DNA from: Firmicutes bacterium UBA2530
GTDB taxonomy: Bacteria > Bacillota > Clostridia > Tissierellales > Sedimentibacteraceae
Assembly: GCA_002340985.1 (NCBI GenBank)
Contig: DDNC01000002.1
Location: forward strand, 346,332-410,331
DNA: 64,000 nt
Direction: 5' to 3'
Made by a program: the position numbers and the translations under genes. The stretch's first letter is position 1, and every line of letters begins with the position of its first letter. Under the pieces are notes generated by a model. The model was given only the letters and a program-made list of their open reading frames with translations, was not told the DNA's origin and ran no database searches. Below are positions 17,772 to 26,561 of the stretch, in pieces.

Positions 17772-18665
17772 TTATTTTACTGTGTTTGAAAGAGTTCCTA
17801 TTCCTTCTATTACACAATCTAAAGTATCACCGGGCAGCAGGTATTTGGGTGGCTTGAAACCGGCTCCTACTCCTGCCGGGGTTCCGGTCAGTATAATATC
17901 GCCTGGGTACAGAGTTATTCCGGAGGTCAGGTCGCTTATTATTTCAGGAATGTCAAATATAAGCTGCTCAGTCTTTCCATTCTGTCTCAGCTCCTTGTTT
18001 ACATAGCATTTGATTTCAAGTGCGGGAGGAAAAGAAATGTTTGATTTGTGAGCTATGACAGGTCCCATAGGACAAAAAGTATCAAGTGATTTTCCCTTGT
18101 GCCACTGGGTATGCTCCTGCTGCAGGTCTCTTGCTGAAATATCATTTGCAATGGTGTATCCGAATATAACATCCTCTGCTTCTGACGCAGCCACATTCCT
18201 GCATTTTTTCCCTATGATAACAGCCAGCTCCACTTCGTAATCCAACTCATTTGTAGAATCCTTGTGAGAATCGACACAATCTCCGTGACCAATGGCAGGA
18301 TATGCAATTTTGCTGAAATATATGGGTTTTTTCGGGATGTCCGCACTGACGTTTTTAAGTCCACCCACTTCATTGACGTGATCCAGATAGTTTTTGCCCA
18401 GGCAAATGACATTTCTTTTCGGATAAGGTATGGGTGCCATAATTTTAACATCATCAAGGGATAATTCTGTGTCTGATGAAGAAAGTATTTTTTCAATGCT
18501 GTCCATGTCCGTATTTTCAAATTCTTCAATAAGGCATATCATGTCTGAGGGAATTGCCCTATCCAGCTTTGAGAAGACAGCTGAGGCGGGTATGATTCCT
18601 TTTTTTTCTTTGTCAAGAAAGCCGACGCATTTCTTGTCTTGGTATAAATAAGTTAAAAAATACAT
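17772..18665 (-). CDS. Fumarylacetoacetate hydrolase family protein
   Basis: 297 residues. The FAH domain (about 70-297) carries the metal-binding acids: the DYEVELAVIIGKK segment with its paired Glu residues, and the C-terminal GDIILTGTPAGVGAGFKPPKYL motif. Such enzymes cleave or decarboxylate acylpyruvates and similar 2-oxo acids (oxaloacetate decarboxylase and 2-keto-4-pentenoate hydratase relatives); the actual substrate is not readable here. An AAAGGAGG site precedes the ATG. Single gene with its own promoter. Confidence 0.88.
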   Translation of the reverse strand: MYFLTYLYQDKKCVGFLDKEKKGIIPASAVFSKLDRAIPSDMICLIEEFENTDMDSIEKILSSSDTELSLDDVKIMAPIPYPKRNVICLGKNYLDHVNEVGGLKNVSADIPKKPIYFSKIAYPAIGHGDCVDSHKDSTNELDYEVELAVIIGKKCRNVAASEAEDVIFGYTIANDISARDLQQEHTQWHKGKSLDTFCPMGPVIAHKSNISFPPALEIKCYVNKELRQNGKTEQLIFDIPEIISDLTSGITLYPGDIILTGTPAGVGAGFKPPKYLLPGDTLDCVIEGIGTLSNTVK

Positions 18666-18692
18666 ATAAACCTCCTTTGGTATTATTATACT

Positions 18693-18721
18693 AATATAAT
18701 ACTTTGCAGAAATTATTTCAA
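18693..18721 (-). promoter_or_regulatory. Promoter of the FAH-family gene
   Basis: On the minus strand TTGAAA (18716-18721), 17-base spacer, TATATT (18693-18698). Confidence 0.65.
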
Positions 18722-18762
18722 GATATTGTTTTATTATGCGGGTGCTGCTTCTAATGAAATTA

Positions 18763-18791
18763 TTGCAATATACAGCTTTATGTGATATAAT
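18763..18791 (+). promoter_or_regulatory. Sigma-A promoter of the giant-protein operon
   Basis: TTGCAA (18763-18768), 17-base spacer, TATAAT (18786-18791), 35 bases before the ATG of the 1622-residue protein. Confidence 0.75.
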
Positions 18792-18825
18792 TCTTTATTG
18801 AAATCTTTATTTTAAGGGGTATAGC

Positions 18826-21800
18826 ATGAGCCGATTTATGTTAAATGAGCTTCATAAGGAAATATTACAAAGCCTTACAAAAAAGGAATTCTTAAAAAAA
18901 ATAAATATAACGGAAGAAAAGATACAATCTTTTATAATCAATAAAAAATTTGTCAGCAATCTTCTTATACTTATAAATAAAAAACATTTATTATGCAGCG
19001 ATGTTTTGGATTTAACTTCTGACATATTGAATAATATATGTTCTGAATGCCCGAAGGACTGGCTGAATTATGTGTTCCAATATGCGCTGAATAAGTCGTT
19101 TCCCGATGCCACAACAATAAAGCTTTTCCCAAAATACGAGAGCGGCGTCCTGATATATCTCGAAATACTTAAAACAATCTTGCGTCACGGCAAAAATAGC
19201 GGAATATTCGATAAATTTACAGACTTCAATTTCTTGTCCGACGATGAAATAAAAGATTTACCCAATCCCGATGAATACAATTCCTTTATTGATAAATTTG
19301 AGAAAAACTATATTTATGAACTGATGATGCTGGATTATGAAGTTAACGGATTTAATACTTTGAACCATGTGGCCGCTGTACACTATGTTGCCATGCATGT
19401 TGCAAGGCAGCTTAAGAAGGTCGGCATACATGTTAATCTCGGACTTGTATCTGGAGCTGCTGCAGGACATGATATAGGAAAGTATGGGTGCAAAGGGCTG
19501 GAGAAAAGGAGAGTTCCCTACCTGCATTATTACTATACGGATCAATGGTTTACAAAATACAACATGCCGGGGATAGGACTGATTGCGACAAATCACTCCA
19601 CATGGGACCTGGAGCTTGAGAATCTGCCGATGGAATCGCTGATTCTTATTTATGCTGATTTCAGGGTTAAAAACAGGGCAGCCAAGAATGGTTTTGAAAT
19701 GCATATTTACGATTTGAACGAATCATTTCAGATAATTCTTGACAAGCTTGACAACGTGGACGAGGCAAAGGAAAAAAGATATCAGAGGGTTTATTCAAAG
19801 TTGAAGGATTTTGAAAACTACATGGTTCATGAAGGAATAAATACGGATTTTAAGACTGATGAGCCAACACCTTCGACCTTTATTGACTATGCACTTCTCG
19901 ACGGATATGAGGTGGTTGAGAACTTCAAGTATATGGCTATTGAGCACAATACATCACTCATGAGCAAGCTCAACAATGAAGTTGTTTTTTCAAGCATGAT
20001 AGAGTCTGCGAGAAGTGAGCAGAATTGGCAGAATTTAAGAGCATACTTAAATATACTTGATGAATATTCTATTTACCTGTCACAGAAGGAAAAGCTGTTT
20101 ACACTCAGCTTTCTGTATGAAATGCTTGTTCACAGAGAAGGAGACATAAGGCGTCAGGCTGCGGGGCTTATGGGAAATATTATAGTGTCATTTGATCTGG
20201 AATATTCAAAGGAGCTTCCGGAGGATGTCAAGCCTTACTTAGGGGGAGAGTTTACGGAAATTTCTCTGTGGGAAAAATATCTGAATCTATTCATTGACCC
20301 TGGACACAAGGTGACAGAAAATCACAAGGAGTGGATTGGATATTCGCTGAGGATATTTGTTGATGCTGCTATAAATTCAGGCAAGAACAAGGATAAAAAG
20401 ATATATATCGATGTATTTGTAAACAATCTGAGAACTGTTGAAGCAAATGATGTGGCAAGGTTCAGTGCTCTGAATTCTTTCTTGAGCATACCTCTGAACT
20501 TATATGAAGATGAGCAGCTGAGATTTTTGCTTGAATATGCTTTTGATTCCTTGGACGACCCTTCGCATAACATAAGGCTCATGGCGGTGCAGTTTCTAAA
20601 TATGGTTGCGGCTAAAAAGGATATGATTAATGTATCTCTCAGAAGGATATCTGACTATGTTTCGGTGATTAATGAAAATGACGGACTGTGCATTAATTAT
20701 TTAAAGTATAAGATTGCAAAAAACTTAGAGACGCCGTCTGAAATTACAGACAGATATAATGAACTGATGAACAGTAGCAGGTACAAGGCTTCGGATCTGT
20801 TTCTTAACAACTTGAAGGCGGCAACTCCGTGGAATGTAAAGACCATCAGTATAGATTACATAATGGAGAATATAAAGGACAAGAATGAGGTTACCATGCT
20901 GCAGACCGCGACACATCTTGCTAACCTGGTGAAGGTAAGCGCCAAGGAATCTGTGAGAAACAAAGCGGGTAATTCGCTGGTAAGCATAGGACCTCTGCTT
21001 TCAATAGAACAGAGAAATGAAATCGCGGTTGAGCTTTTCAAGGGACTTGAAATAGATGAGCTTCAATATGCCAAGTATATCCCGGAATACCTAGGACGTT
21101 TTATGATGCTTTTGCCTCCAAAGGAGCTGGAGGAATGTATACTTGACTTAAACAACATATGCAAGGGAACAAACCCAAGGGCCAGCGCTCTTGTTATAAA
21201 TACATTCGGTATAGTGGTGCAATATTACCCGGAATATAAAGACAGATTCAATGAAGATGATGAAAGCTACGATAAAAGGCTGGAAAGGATGCTTGGAATA
21301 ATACTGAGCGGACTTGCAAATTACAATACTCAGGTTAAGCAGGAGACGTTCCTGGTAATAGGTCAGTATATCTTTGGCTCTAAAATTTTACAACTCAAGA
21401 AAAAGCACAATATATTCTGTATGATTTATAAAAAGCTATTGACACTTATAAATGAGAAGGAGCTTGGAGATTTATTTTTCTTCAACAACTCCTCTTCCTT
21501 CAACCACATATACAGGTTTATAAGTGATTATGAATTTTATTATAAAGACTTTGATATAGAAGTAAACAAAAATATTGCATTTTTCCCTGGCACATTTGAT
21601 CCCTTTTCGATGAGCCACAAGGGAATTGTTACAGCCATAAGAAACCTTGGATACGAGGTGTATTTGTCCGTGGATGAATTTTCATGGTCAAAAAAGGTTC
21701 AGCCGAGGATGATACGCAGGCAAATAATCAATATGTCTATAGCGGATGAGCTGGGTGTGTTCTTGTTTCCTGACGATTCACCTATAAACATGTCAAGTAC

Positions 21801-23694
21801 CAATGACCTTAAAATATTGAAATCTCTTTTCCCGGGCAAAGAGATATTTATTGTGGTTGGAAGCGATGTAATACAGAATGCAACGGCATATAAAGCAAGG
21901 CCGACTAAAAACTCCATTCATAGCTTCAGTCATATTGTATTTAAGCGCACCCAGGACGACTCCTCTCCGTCTGCACTCAAGAAGGCAGAGGAGGCTAAGA
22001 ACAGAATCAAGGGGTCCATGGTGGAGCTGCAGCTCCCGCTGTATCTGGAGGACATCAGTTCGACTCAGATAAGAGACAACATAGACAGCAACAGAGATGT
22101 ATCAAATTTAATTGATTCACTTGCTCAAAGCTTCATTTATGACAGAAATATCTATACAAGAGAACCTTTGAACAAGGCGGTACTGAAATCAAAACCATTT
22201 ACAATAGAAATAATAGACGACCTGAGCCAAAAAATTGTGGATGAAATAGGGCATTATATTTTCATGCACACAAATCTGTATGAAAATATAGGGGAAGACT
22301 TAATTTCAAAAAAAATAAGACTTCTTGTAATAAGGGACAGCAAGAACGGTAACAAGCTCATAGGCTTCTCGGCATTTCATAAAATAAGCTCGTCAGAGGT
22401 ATATGGCGAATTCCAAAGCCAGTATATAGCAAACTATGTACGTGAGAGAACTGCGGGAAGAATCATAGTAATTGACGGAATCTTTATAAATCCAAGCAGA
22501 ATATATGACAATATGGAGCAGATATTGTTGACAGAGACGCTTGCATACTGCCTTAAGAATGATTTTACCTATGCTCTTTATTACAATACTATGTCAAACA
22601 TAAACTCTGATGCAGTGCTTGAAACGCTTGAGCTGCAGGGATTTACCAAGGTTTACGATGAAGCGCTTAATACATCGGTGTATGCTGTGGATATGAAATT
22701 TCCAATTTGTCTGACGCTGAATATGGAAAGTTTTTTAAAGGAACCATTTAACGCAAACGAAAGAGTCCACGAAGCCATTGTGGTTGCAAGAAAGAGGCTG
22801 CAAAAATCAATGACGGAGCTTTATCCGGGTTCACTTGTTTTATCAATGGATAATGATATGATAAATCAGACTCTTATAAATAAAATATGCAGCATGAACA
22901 ATGTGAGTAATGAGTTGCAGGTTCCGAGGGTTTTAGGTGAAAACATGTGTGTGCCATTCGGAAATATTTTAAAGGGTATGGTTGTACCCAACACGGTTAC
23001 AAAGTCACTTCACACGGAGAAGGTTTATTCACCTGATGCAAGAACATTCAGAATTACAGAATATCCTTTTTATTCACCCATAGAAATTCAGGTCAAGACT
23101 ATAAAGTCATTTGAAAGACCTGTAATTCTTGTTGATGATTTGCTTCATAAGGGATACAGAATCAAAGAGGTTGACCCCATTCTGAAAAGGTATGACGTCA
23201 ATGTAAAGAAAATAATAGTGGGAATTATGTCCGGAAGAGGAAAGGATCTGATGGAAATACAGGGAAGAGATTACGACTATGCGTACTTTATACCTAATCT
23301 CAGGCTATGGTTCAATGAAAACCTCATGTATCCGTTCCTGGGTGGAGACGGAATGTGGCAGAACAACGACAATATCATGAATCTGATACCGTCAATCAAC
23401 CTTATACTGCCGTACTATTCGCCAATGTATATAAGAGGAGCATCAAAGGAAGCGATATTCAACCTGTCCATGGTGAGTCTTTATAACGCAAAATTTATAC
23501 TGCAGACACTGGAGTCGGAATATCAGGAGCTTTATGAGAAGAAGCTGACGGTTAAAAGATTGGGTGAGGTTTTAATTTCTCCGAGGCTGCCTTATATTGG
23601 CGACAACATATATTACGACCTTAACAAGGAAGCATCCAACTATATGGATGCAAGCATTGAAAACCTGATAAAGCTTGAAAGGATAATAAAATAA
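18826..23694 (+). CDS. Giant multidomain protein: HD, HEAT-like, nucleotidyltransferase, GNAT-like, PRTase-like
   Basis: 1622 residues, no membrane helix. An HD phosphohydrolase-like domain (about 175-290) shows His181, the His215-Asp216 pair in GHDIGK, His257 and Asp278. Residues about 400-890 are paired helices resembling HEAT/ARM repeats. A cytidylyltransferase/NadD-like domain (about 915-1090) begins FFPGTFDPFSMSHKG and ends with ISSTQIR (1078-1084); its HxGH motif is altered to SMSH, keeping only the last His. A GNAT-like domain spans about 1125-1290. A C-terminal segment has the PRPP-loop-like VILVDDLLHKGYR (1433-1445). Its stop overlaps the next start (TAATG). The domains suggest nucleotide or NAD-related metabolism, but the reaction is unknown. 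Confidence 0.85.
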   Translation: MSRFMLNELHKEILQSLTKKEFLKKINITEEKIQSFIINKKFVSNLLILINKKHLLCSDVLDLTSDILNNICSECPKDWLNYVFQYALNKSFPDATTIKLFPKYESGVLIYLEILKTILRHGKNSGIFDKFTDFNFLSDDEIKDLPNPDEYNSFIDKFEKNYIYELMMLDYEVNGFNTLNHVAAVHYVAMHVARQLKKVGIHVNLGLVSGAAAGHDIGKYGCKGLEKRRVPYLHYYYTDQWFTKYNMPGIGLIATNHSTWDLELENLPMESLILIYADFRVKNRAAKNGFEMHIYDLNESFQIILDKLDNVDEAKEKRYQRVYSKLKDFENYMVHEGINTDFKTDEPTPSTFIDYALLDGYEVVENFKYMAIEHNTSLMSKLNNEVVFSSMIESARSEQNWQNLRAYLNILDEYSIYLSQKEKLFTLSFLYEMLVHREGDIRRQAAGLMGNIIVSFDLEYSKELPEDVKPYLGGEFTEISLWEKYLNLFIDPGHKVTENHKEWIGYSLRIFVDAAINSGKNKDKKIYIDVFVNNLRTVEANDVARFSALNSFLSIPLNLYEDEQLRFLLEYAFDSLDDPSHNIRLMAVQFLNMVAAKKDMINVSLRRISDYVSVINENDGLCINYLKYKIAKNLETPSEITDRYNELMNSSRYKASDLFLNNLKAATPWNVKTISIDYIMENIKDKNEVTMLQTATHLANLVKVSAKESVRNKAGNSLVSIGPLLSIEQRNEIAVELFKGLEIDELQYAKYIPEYLGRFMMLLPPKELEECILDLNNICKGTNPRASALVINTFGIVVQYYPEYKDRFNEDDESYDKRLERMLGIILSGLANYNTQVKQETFLVIGQYIFGSKILQLKKKHNIFCMIYKKLLTLINEKELGDLFFFNNSSSFNHIYRFISDYEFYYKDFDIEVNKNIAFFPGTFDPFSMSHKGIVTAIRNLGYEVYLSVDEFSWSKKVQPRMIRRQIINMSIADELGVFLFPDDSPINMSSTNDLKILKSLFPGKEIFIVVGSDVIQNATAYKARPTKNSIHSFSHIVFKRTQDDSSPSALKKAEEAKNRIKGSMVELQLPLYLEDISSTQIRDNIDSNRDVSNLIDSLAQSFIYDRNIYTREPLNKAVLKSKPFTIEIIDDLSQKIVDEIGHYIFMHTNLYENIGEDLISKKIRLLVIRDSKNGNKLIGFSAFHKISSSEVYGEFQSQYIANYVRERTAGRIIVIDGIFINPSRIYDNMEQILLTETLAYCLKNDFTYALYYNTMSNINSDAVLETLELQGFTKVYDEALNTSVYAVDMKFPICLTLNMESFLKEPFNANERVHEAIVVARKRLQKSMTELYPGSLVLSMDNDMINQTLINKICSMNNVSNELQVPRVLGENMCVPFGNILKGMVVPNTVTKSLHTEKVYSPDARTFRITEYPFYSPIEIQVKTIKSFERPVILVDDLLHKGYRIKEVDPILKRYDVNVKKIIVGIMSGRGKDLMEIQGRDYDYAYFIPNLRLWFNENLMYPFLGGDGMWQNNDNIMNLIPSINLILPYYSPMYIRGASKEAIFNLSMVSLYNAKFILQTLESEYQELYEKKLTVKRLGEVLISPRLPYIGDNIYYDLNKEASNYMDASIENLIKLERIIK

Positions 23695-24905
23695 TGTTTT
23701 ATTACACATATGGTGATAAATTTTTGTTCTCTCTTGAGGACATTTATGAATACGAAAAAGCTGACGGTATACCGGACGATTCGGATGAGCTCTTTTTTCT
23801 GTGCAGGCTTGACAGGAATAAATCCAAAAAATCCTATGCTGTAGCTCATTCGTCAGACTTGTATATTCAGGAAGAAAATCTTGATTTCCTTAAAATGAAG
23901 AACTCAGAAAACAATCTTCCCGGCAATATACTGAGGATGATTGAAGAAAGAAAAATCAAGGCTGTAAATACGCATTATGAGGATTGGGAAAAGTGCCTGA
24001 CATTTGAAAAACCGCGAAAGAATACGGTGAACATACTTGCTATGGGAGATGTGGGAAGCACTCTGCTCATAGGGCTCAGACTCATAGGAGGAAGCTCGGT
24101 TAAATCTATAGGCATATATGACAGGAGCCCGGATAAAATAAAAAGATGGGAATACGAAATGAATCAGACTTCATTTCCTTTTGAGTATGATGTAATGCCC
24201 GAGGTTCGCGGAATAGAGAAGGATAACCTCTTTGACTGCGACATGTTTGTTTTCTGTGCATCTAAGGGAGTTCCTCCTGTCGGTTCGGAAAATATTGATG
24301 TGAGAATGGTTCAATTTGAAGAAAATGCAAAGCTTATCAGAGAATATGCAATAATGGCAGCGGAACAAAAATTCAAGGGAATTTTCGCCGTGGTTTCCGA
24401 TCCGGTAGATTTGCTCTGCTCAACAGTGCTGAAGGAGAGCGGGGGTGCACTGGCACCGGAACAGATTAAGGGCTACGGACTTGGTGTGATGAATGCAAGA
24501 GCTGCTTACTATGCCCGTAAAGATGAAAAATACATTTCTTATTTAACTGAGGGAAGAGCATTCGGTCCTCACGGCAAGGATTTAGTTATTGCAAACAGCA
24601 TTACAAATTATAACGACAAATTATCCCGTGGGCTCACGAAGCTTGCGGTTGATGCAAATTTAGAGGTGCGTAAAACAGGATTCAAGCCCTATGTGGCACC
24701 GGCGCTGTCATCGGGAGCCATTTCCATAGCGCATACTCTTGAAGGTAAATGGCATTACAGCTGTAACTACCTTGGCGGAATTTTTATGGGAGCAAAAAAC
24801 AGAAATCTTCCGTCGGGATTGGAAATAGAAAAAACGGAAATTCATGATGATCTTTTTAAAAGGCTGAAGAAAACATACTGCAATTTGATGAATCAAGTTA
24901 AATGA
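23694..24905 (+). CDS. Lactate/malate dehydrogenase-like NAD-binding protein
   Basis: 403 residues, longer than the usual 310-330 of this superfamily because of an N-terminal extension of about 110 residues without clear homology. The Rossmann fold starts NILAMGDVGSTLL (about 113-125) with Asp143 at the end of strand 2, which fits NAD binding. VVSDPVDLL (233-241) matches the family's NPVD segment, and FGPHGKDLV (290-298) matches the catalytic-His loop of LDH/MDH. The substrate-specifying residues differ from normal LDH or MDH, so the substrate is unknown. Start codon overlaps the stop of the giant gene. Confidence 0.85.
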   Translation: MFYYTYGDKFLFSLEDIYEYEKADGIPDDSDELFFLCRLDRNKSKKSYAVAHSSDLYIQEENLDFLKMKNSENNLPGNILRMIEERKIKAVNTHYEDWEKCLTFEKPRKNTVNILAMGDVGSTLLIGLRLIGGSSVKSIGIYDRSPDKIKRWEYEMNQTSFPFEYDVMPEVRGIEKDNLFDCDMFVFCASKGVPPVGSENIDVRMVQFEENAKLIREYAIMAAEQKFKGIFAVVSDPVDLLCSTVLKESGGALAPEQIKGYGLGVMNARAAYYARKDEKYISYLTEGRAFGPHGKDLVIANSITNYNDKLSRGLTKLAVDANLEVRKTGFKPYVAPALSSGAISIAHTLEGKWHYSCNYLGGIFMGAKNRNLPSGLEIEKTEIHDDLFKRLKKTYCNLMNQVK

Positions 24906-24923
24906 AACAAGGAGGGGAGAGTA

Positions 24924-25997
24924 TTGGAGGAATTAACGGCTTTAGTTCCGGGAGAAATATCCGAAAGGATGAAAAACATGTTGTGCTATGGTATGGAAGG
25001 CTACTATTTGCGCGTTATAACAACAGCTGACGGTATTAAAGACTTAAGAAATAAGAGAGTGATTTTTGGGGCAGAATTAGGGGATTCCGGCATAAATATA
25101 GAGCTTTTCAGAATGCTGGAGAAAATTAAAATGTCAGGTAGCACATTTATGGAAAATTCGGTGGGAAGTGTGTTGATAAGTAGCAATAATGAGCTGCATT
25201 CAAGAGATGTTGCCCGCAAGATTATCCTTTATGCCAACATGGCAGGCTGTATGTTTCCGGGAAGACCTGTATCGGAGGCAACCGGCTCGTTGAGAAATTA
25301 CAATACTCAACAAAAAATATCACCTCATTTAAGCCTTGAGGAAATATGTATTCAGGAAACCAGGACTGTTGTTGAGCGTCTGATGGACTTTCAGATGAAC
25401 AGGCTGGATAATCCTAACATATTGACGCTTCATGCGGGAAACTACAAAACATCCAACACATTCTCCCTGTGGAAAATGGTGAAGGATAATTTAACAAACT
25501 GCAATATAAACGAAATACATATTGAAAATGGCTCGGTTAGAGATTGCAAGGGATGCCCGTACAAGGCATGCAAGCACTATTCCCAAAGCAACAACTGCTT
25601 CTACGGGGGAATAATGGTTGAAGAGGTGTATCCCGCAATAATAGACTGTGACATACTCATAATGCTGTGCCCAAACTACAATGATTCAATAAGCGCCAAT
25701 TTATCCGCAGTTATAAACCGACTGACGGCACTGTTCAGAAAAGTAAAATTTTATGACAAATACATGTATTCAATAATAGTATCAGGCTTCAGCGGTAGCG
25801 ACATAATTGCAGAGCAGCTCATAAGCTCGTTGAACATAAACAAAACCTTCATGCTTCCTCCTAAATTTGCATTGATGGAAACGGCCAACGACCCCGGTGA
25901 AATTGAAAAGGTGGAAAACATAAGGAACAGGGCGGCGGAATTCGCCTTAAATATAAAAAAATTATCAAAAGGTCATCAGAAATTTTATAATAATTAA
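24924..25997 (+). CDS. Flavodoxin-fold NAD(P)H-dependent oxidoreductase with Cys cluster motif
   Basis: 357 residues from a TTG at 24924 with AAGGAGGGG just upstream. The C-terminal half (about 163-350) is a flavodoxin/FMN-reductase fold: ILTLHAGNYKTSNTFSL for phosphate binding, and LIMLCPNYNDSISANL. It contains CKGCPYKACKHYSQSNNC, with Cys208, Cys211, Cys216 and Cys225, as seen in iron-sulfur flavoproteins. The N-terminal domain (about 1-150) is a separate alpha/beta unit I do not recognise; it shares no obvious membrane or signal features. Last gene of the three-gene operon, 18 bases after the LDH-like gene. Confidence 0.82.
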   Translation: MEELTALVPGEISERMKNMLCYGMEGYYLRVITTADGIKDLRNKRVIFGAELGDSGINIELFRMLEKIKMSGSTFMENSVGSVLISSNNELHSRDVARKIILYANMAGCMFPGRPVSEATGSLRNYNTQQKISPHLSLEEICIQETRTVVERLMDFQMNRLDNPNILTLHAGNYKTSNTFSLWKMVKDNLTNCNINEIHIENGSVRDCKGCPYKACKHYSQSNNCFYGGIMVEEVYPAIIDCDILIMLCPNYNDSISANLSAVINRLTALFRKVKFYDKYMYSIIVSGFSGSDIIAEQLISSLNINKTFMLPPKFALMETANDPGEIEKVENIRNRAAEFALNIKKLSKGHQKFYNN

Positions 25998-26008
25998 AAT
26001 TTTAAGTC

Positions 26009-26037
26009 TTTACAAATAAGTGTTTATTGTTTATAAT
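26009..26037 (+). promoter_or_regulatory. Promoter of tRNA-Pro
   Basis: TTTACA (26009-26014), 17-base spacer, TATAAT (26032-26037), 11 bases before the tRNA. Confidence 0.7.
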
Positions 26038-26048
26038 AGTAAAGTATT

Positions 26049-26122
26049 CGGGATGTAGCGCAGTTTGGTAGCGCACAAGCATGGGGTGTTTGGGGCCGCA
26101 GGTTCGAATCCTGTCATCCCGA
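26049..26122 (+). tRNA. tRNA-Pro (anticodon GGG)
   Basis: Folds as a full cloverleaf. The acceptor stem is CGGGATG with CATCCCG, the D-stem GCGC/GCGC around AGTTTGGTA, the anticodon stem CAAGC/GTTTG around loop ATGGGGT (anticodon GGG, reading CCC and CCU), and the T-arm GCAGG-TTCGAAT-CCTGT. The discriminator is A and CCA is not encoded. It matches the CCC specifiers and the TGGT acceptor-pairing bases of the tandem T-boxes about 8 kb downstream. Confidence 0.95.
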
Positions 26123-26126
26123 TTCG

Positions 26127-26158
26127 AAAAAAAGTCAATCATACGATTGACTTTTTTT
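26127..26158. terminator. Bidirectional terminator between tRNA-Pro and the PqqD-like gene
   Basis: AAAAAAAGTCAATC, loop ATAC, GATTGACTTTTTTT: a perfect stem with A-run on the left and T-run on the right. It serves the tRNA on the plus strand and the convergent operon on the minus strand, whose last stop lies at 26157. Confidence 0.85.
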
Positions 26159-26561
26159 ATATTTCTTCGCACTTTTTTACTCTCTTGTATCTAATCCAAC
26201 CCTGTTTTGATATATATTTAATAAATTCTATAAGTCGTCTTAGATCCTCTTTAAATTCGTCACCTGTTTTAGGGTTTTGAATTCTTGCAATTTCGTAAAT
26301 TGACCTCTCACCATCTATCAAAAGCCATACGGAAGTACACATATCATCAAATAGCATATCTTTGTTTGGTTCCTTCTTTATCATAAAACCAACAAATTTT
26401 GTTATAGGATTATTAACCTTGAAATTTAATAATACCTTTCCATCAACCATCTGCCAATCATTATGTGTTACCTCAGGGACATATAGAACAAAATTGTATT
26501 CGTCTTTGCCATATCTGTTATCAATGTCAGTAAATTTATGCTTATTAATTTTATTTGCCAT
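26157..26561 (-). CDS. PqqD-like (RiPP recognition fold) small protein
   Basis: 134 residues. The C-terminal half has the PqqD winged-helix pattern: DDMCTSVWLLIDGERSIYEIARI, then a helix ending in FIKYISKQGWIRYKRV. PqqD-family domains normally bind precursor peptides for radical SAM enzymes. No radical SAM protein or precursor is nearby; instead the gene is fused to the OPT transporter operon by a one-base overlap. A role in regulating or partnering the peptide transporter is an inference. The N-terminal 60 residues are a separate beta-rich part. Confidence 0.75.
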   Translation of the reverse strand: MANKINKHKFTDIDNRYGKDEYNFVLYVPEVTHNDWQMVDGKVLLNFKVNNPITKFVGFMIKKEPNKDMLFDDMCTSVWLLIDGERSIYEIARIQNPKTGDEFKEDLRRLIEFIKYISKQGWIRYKRVKKCEEI

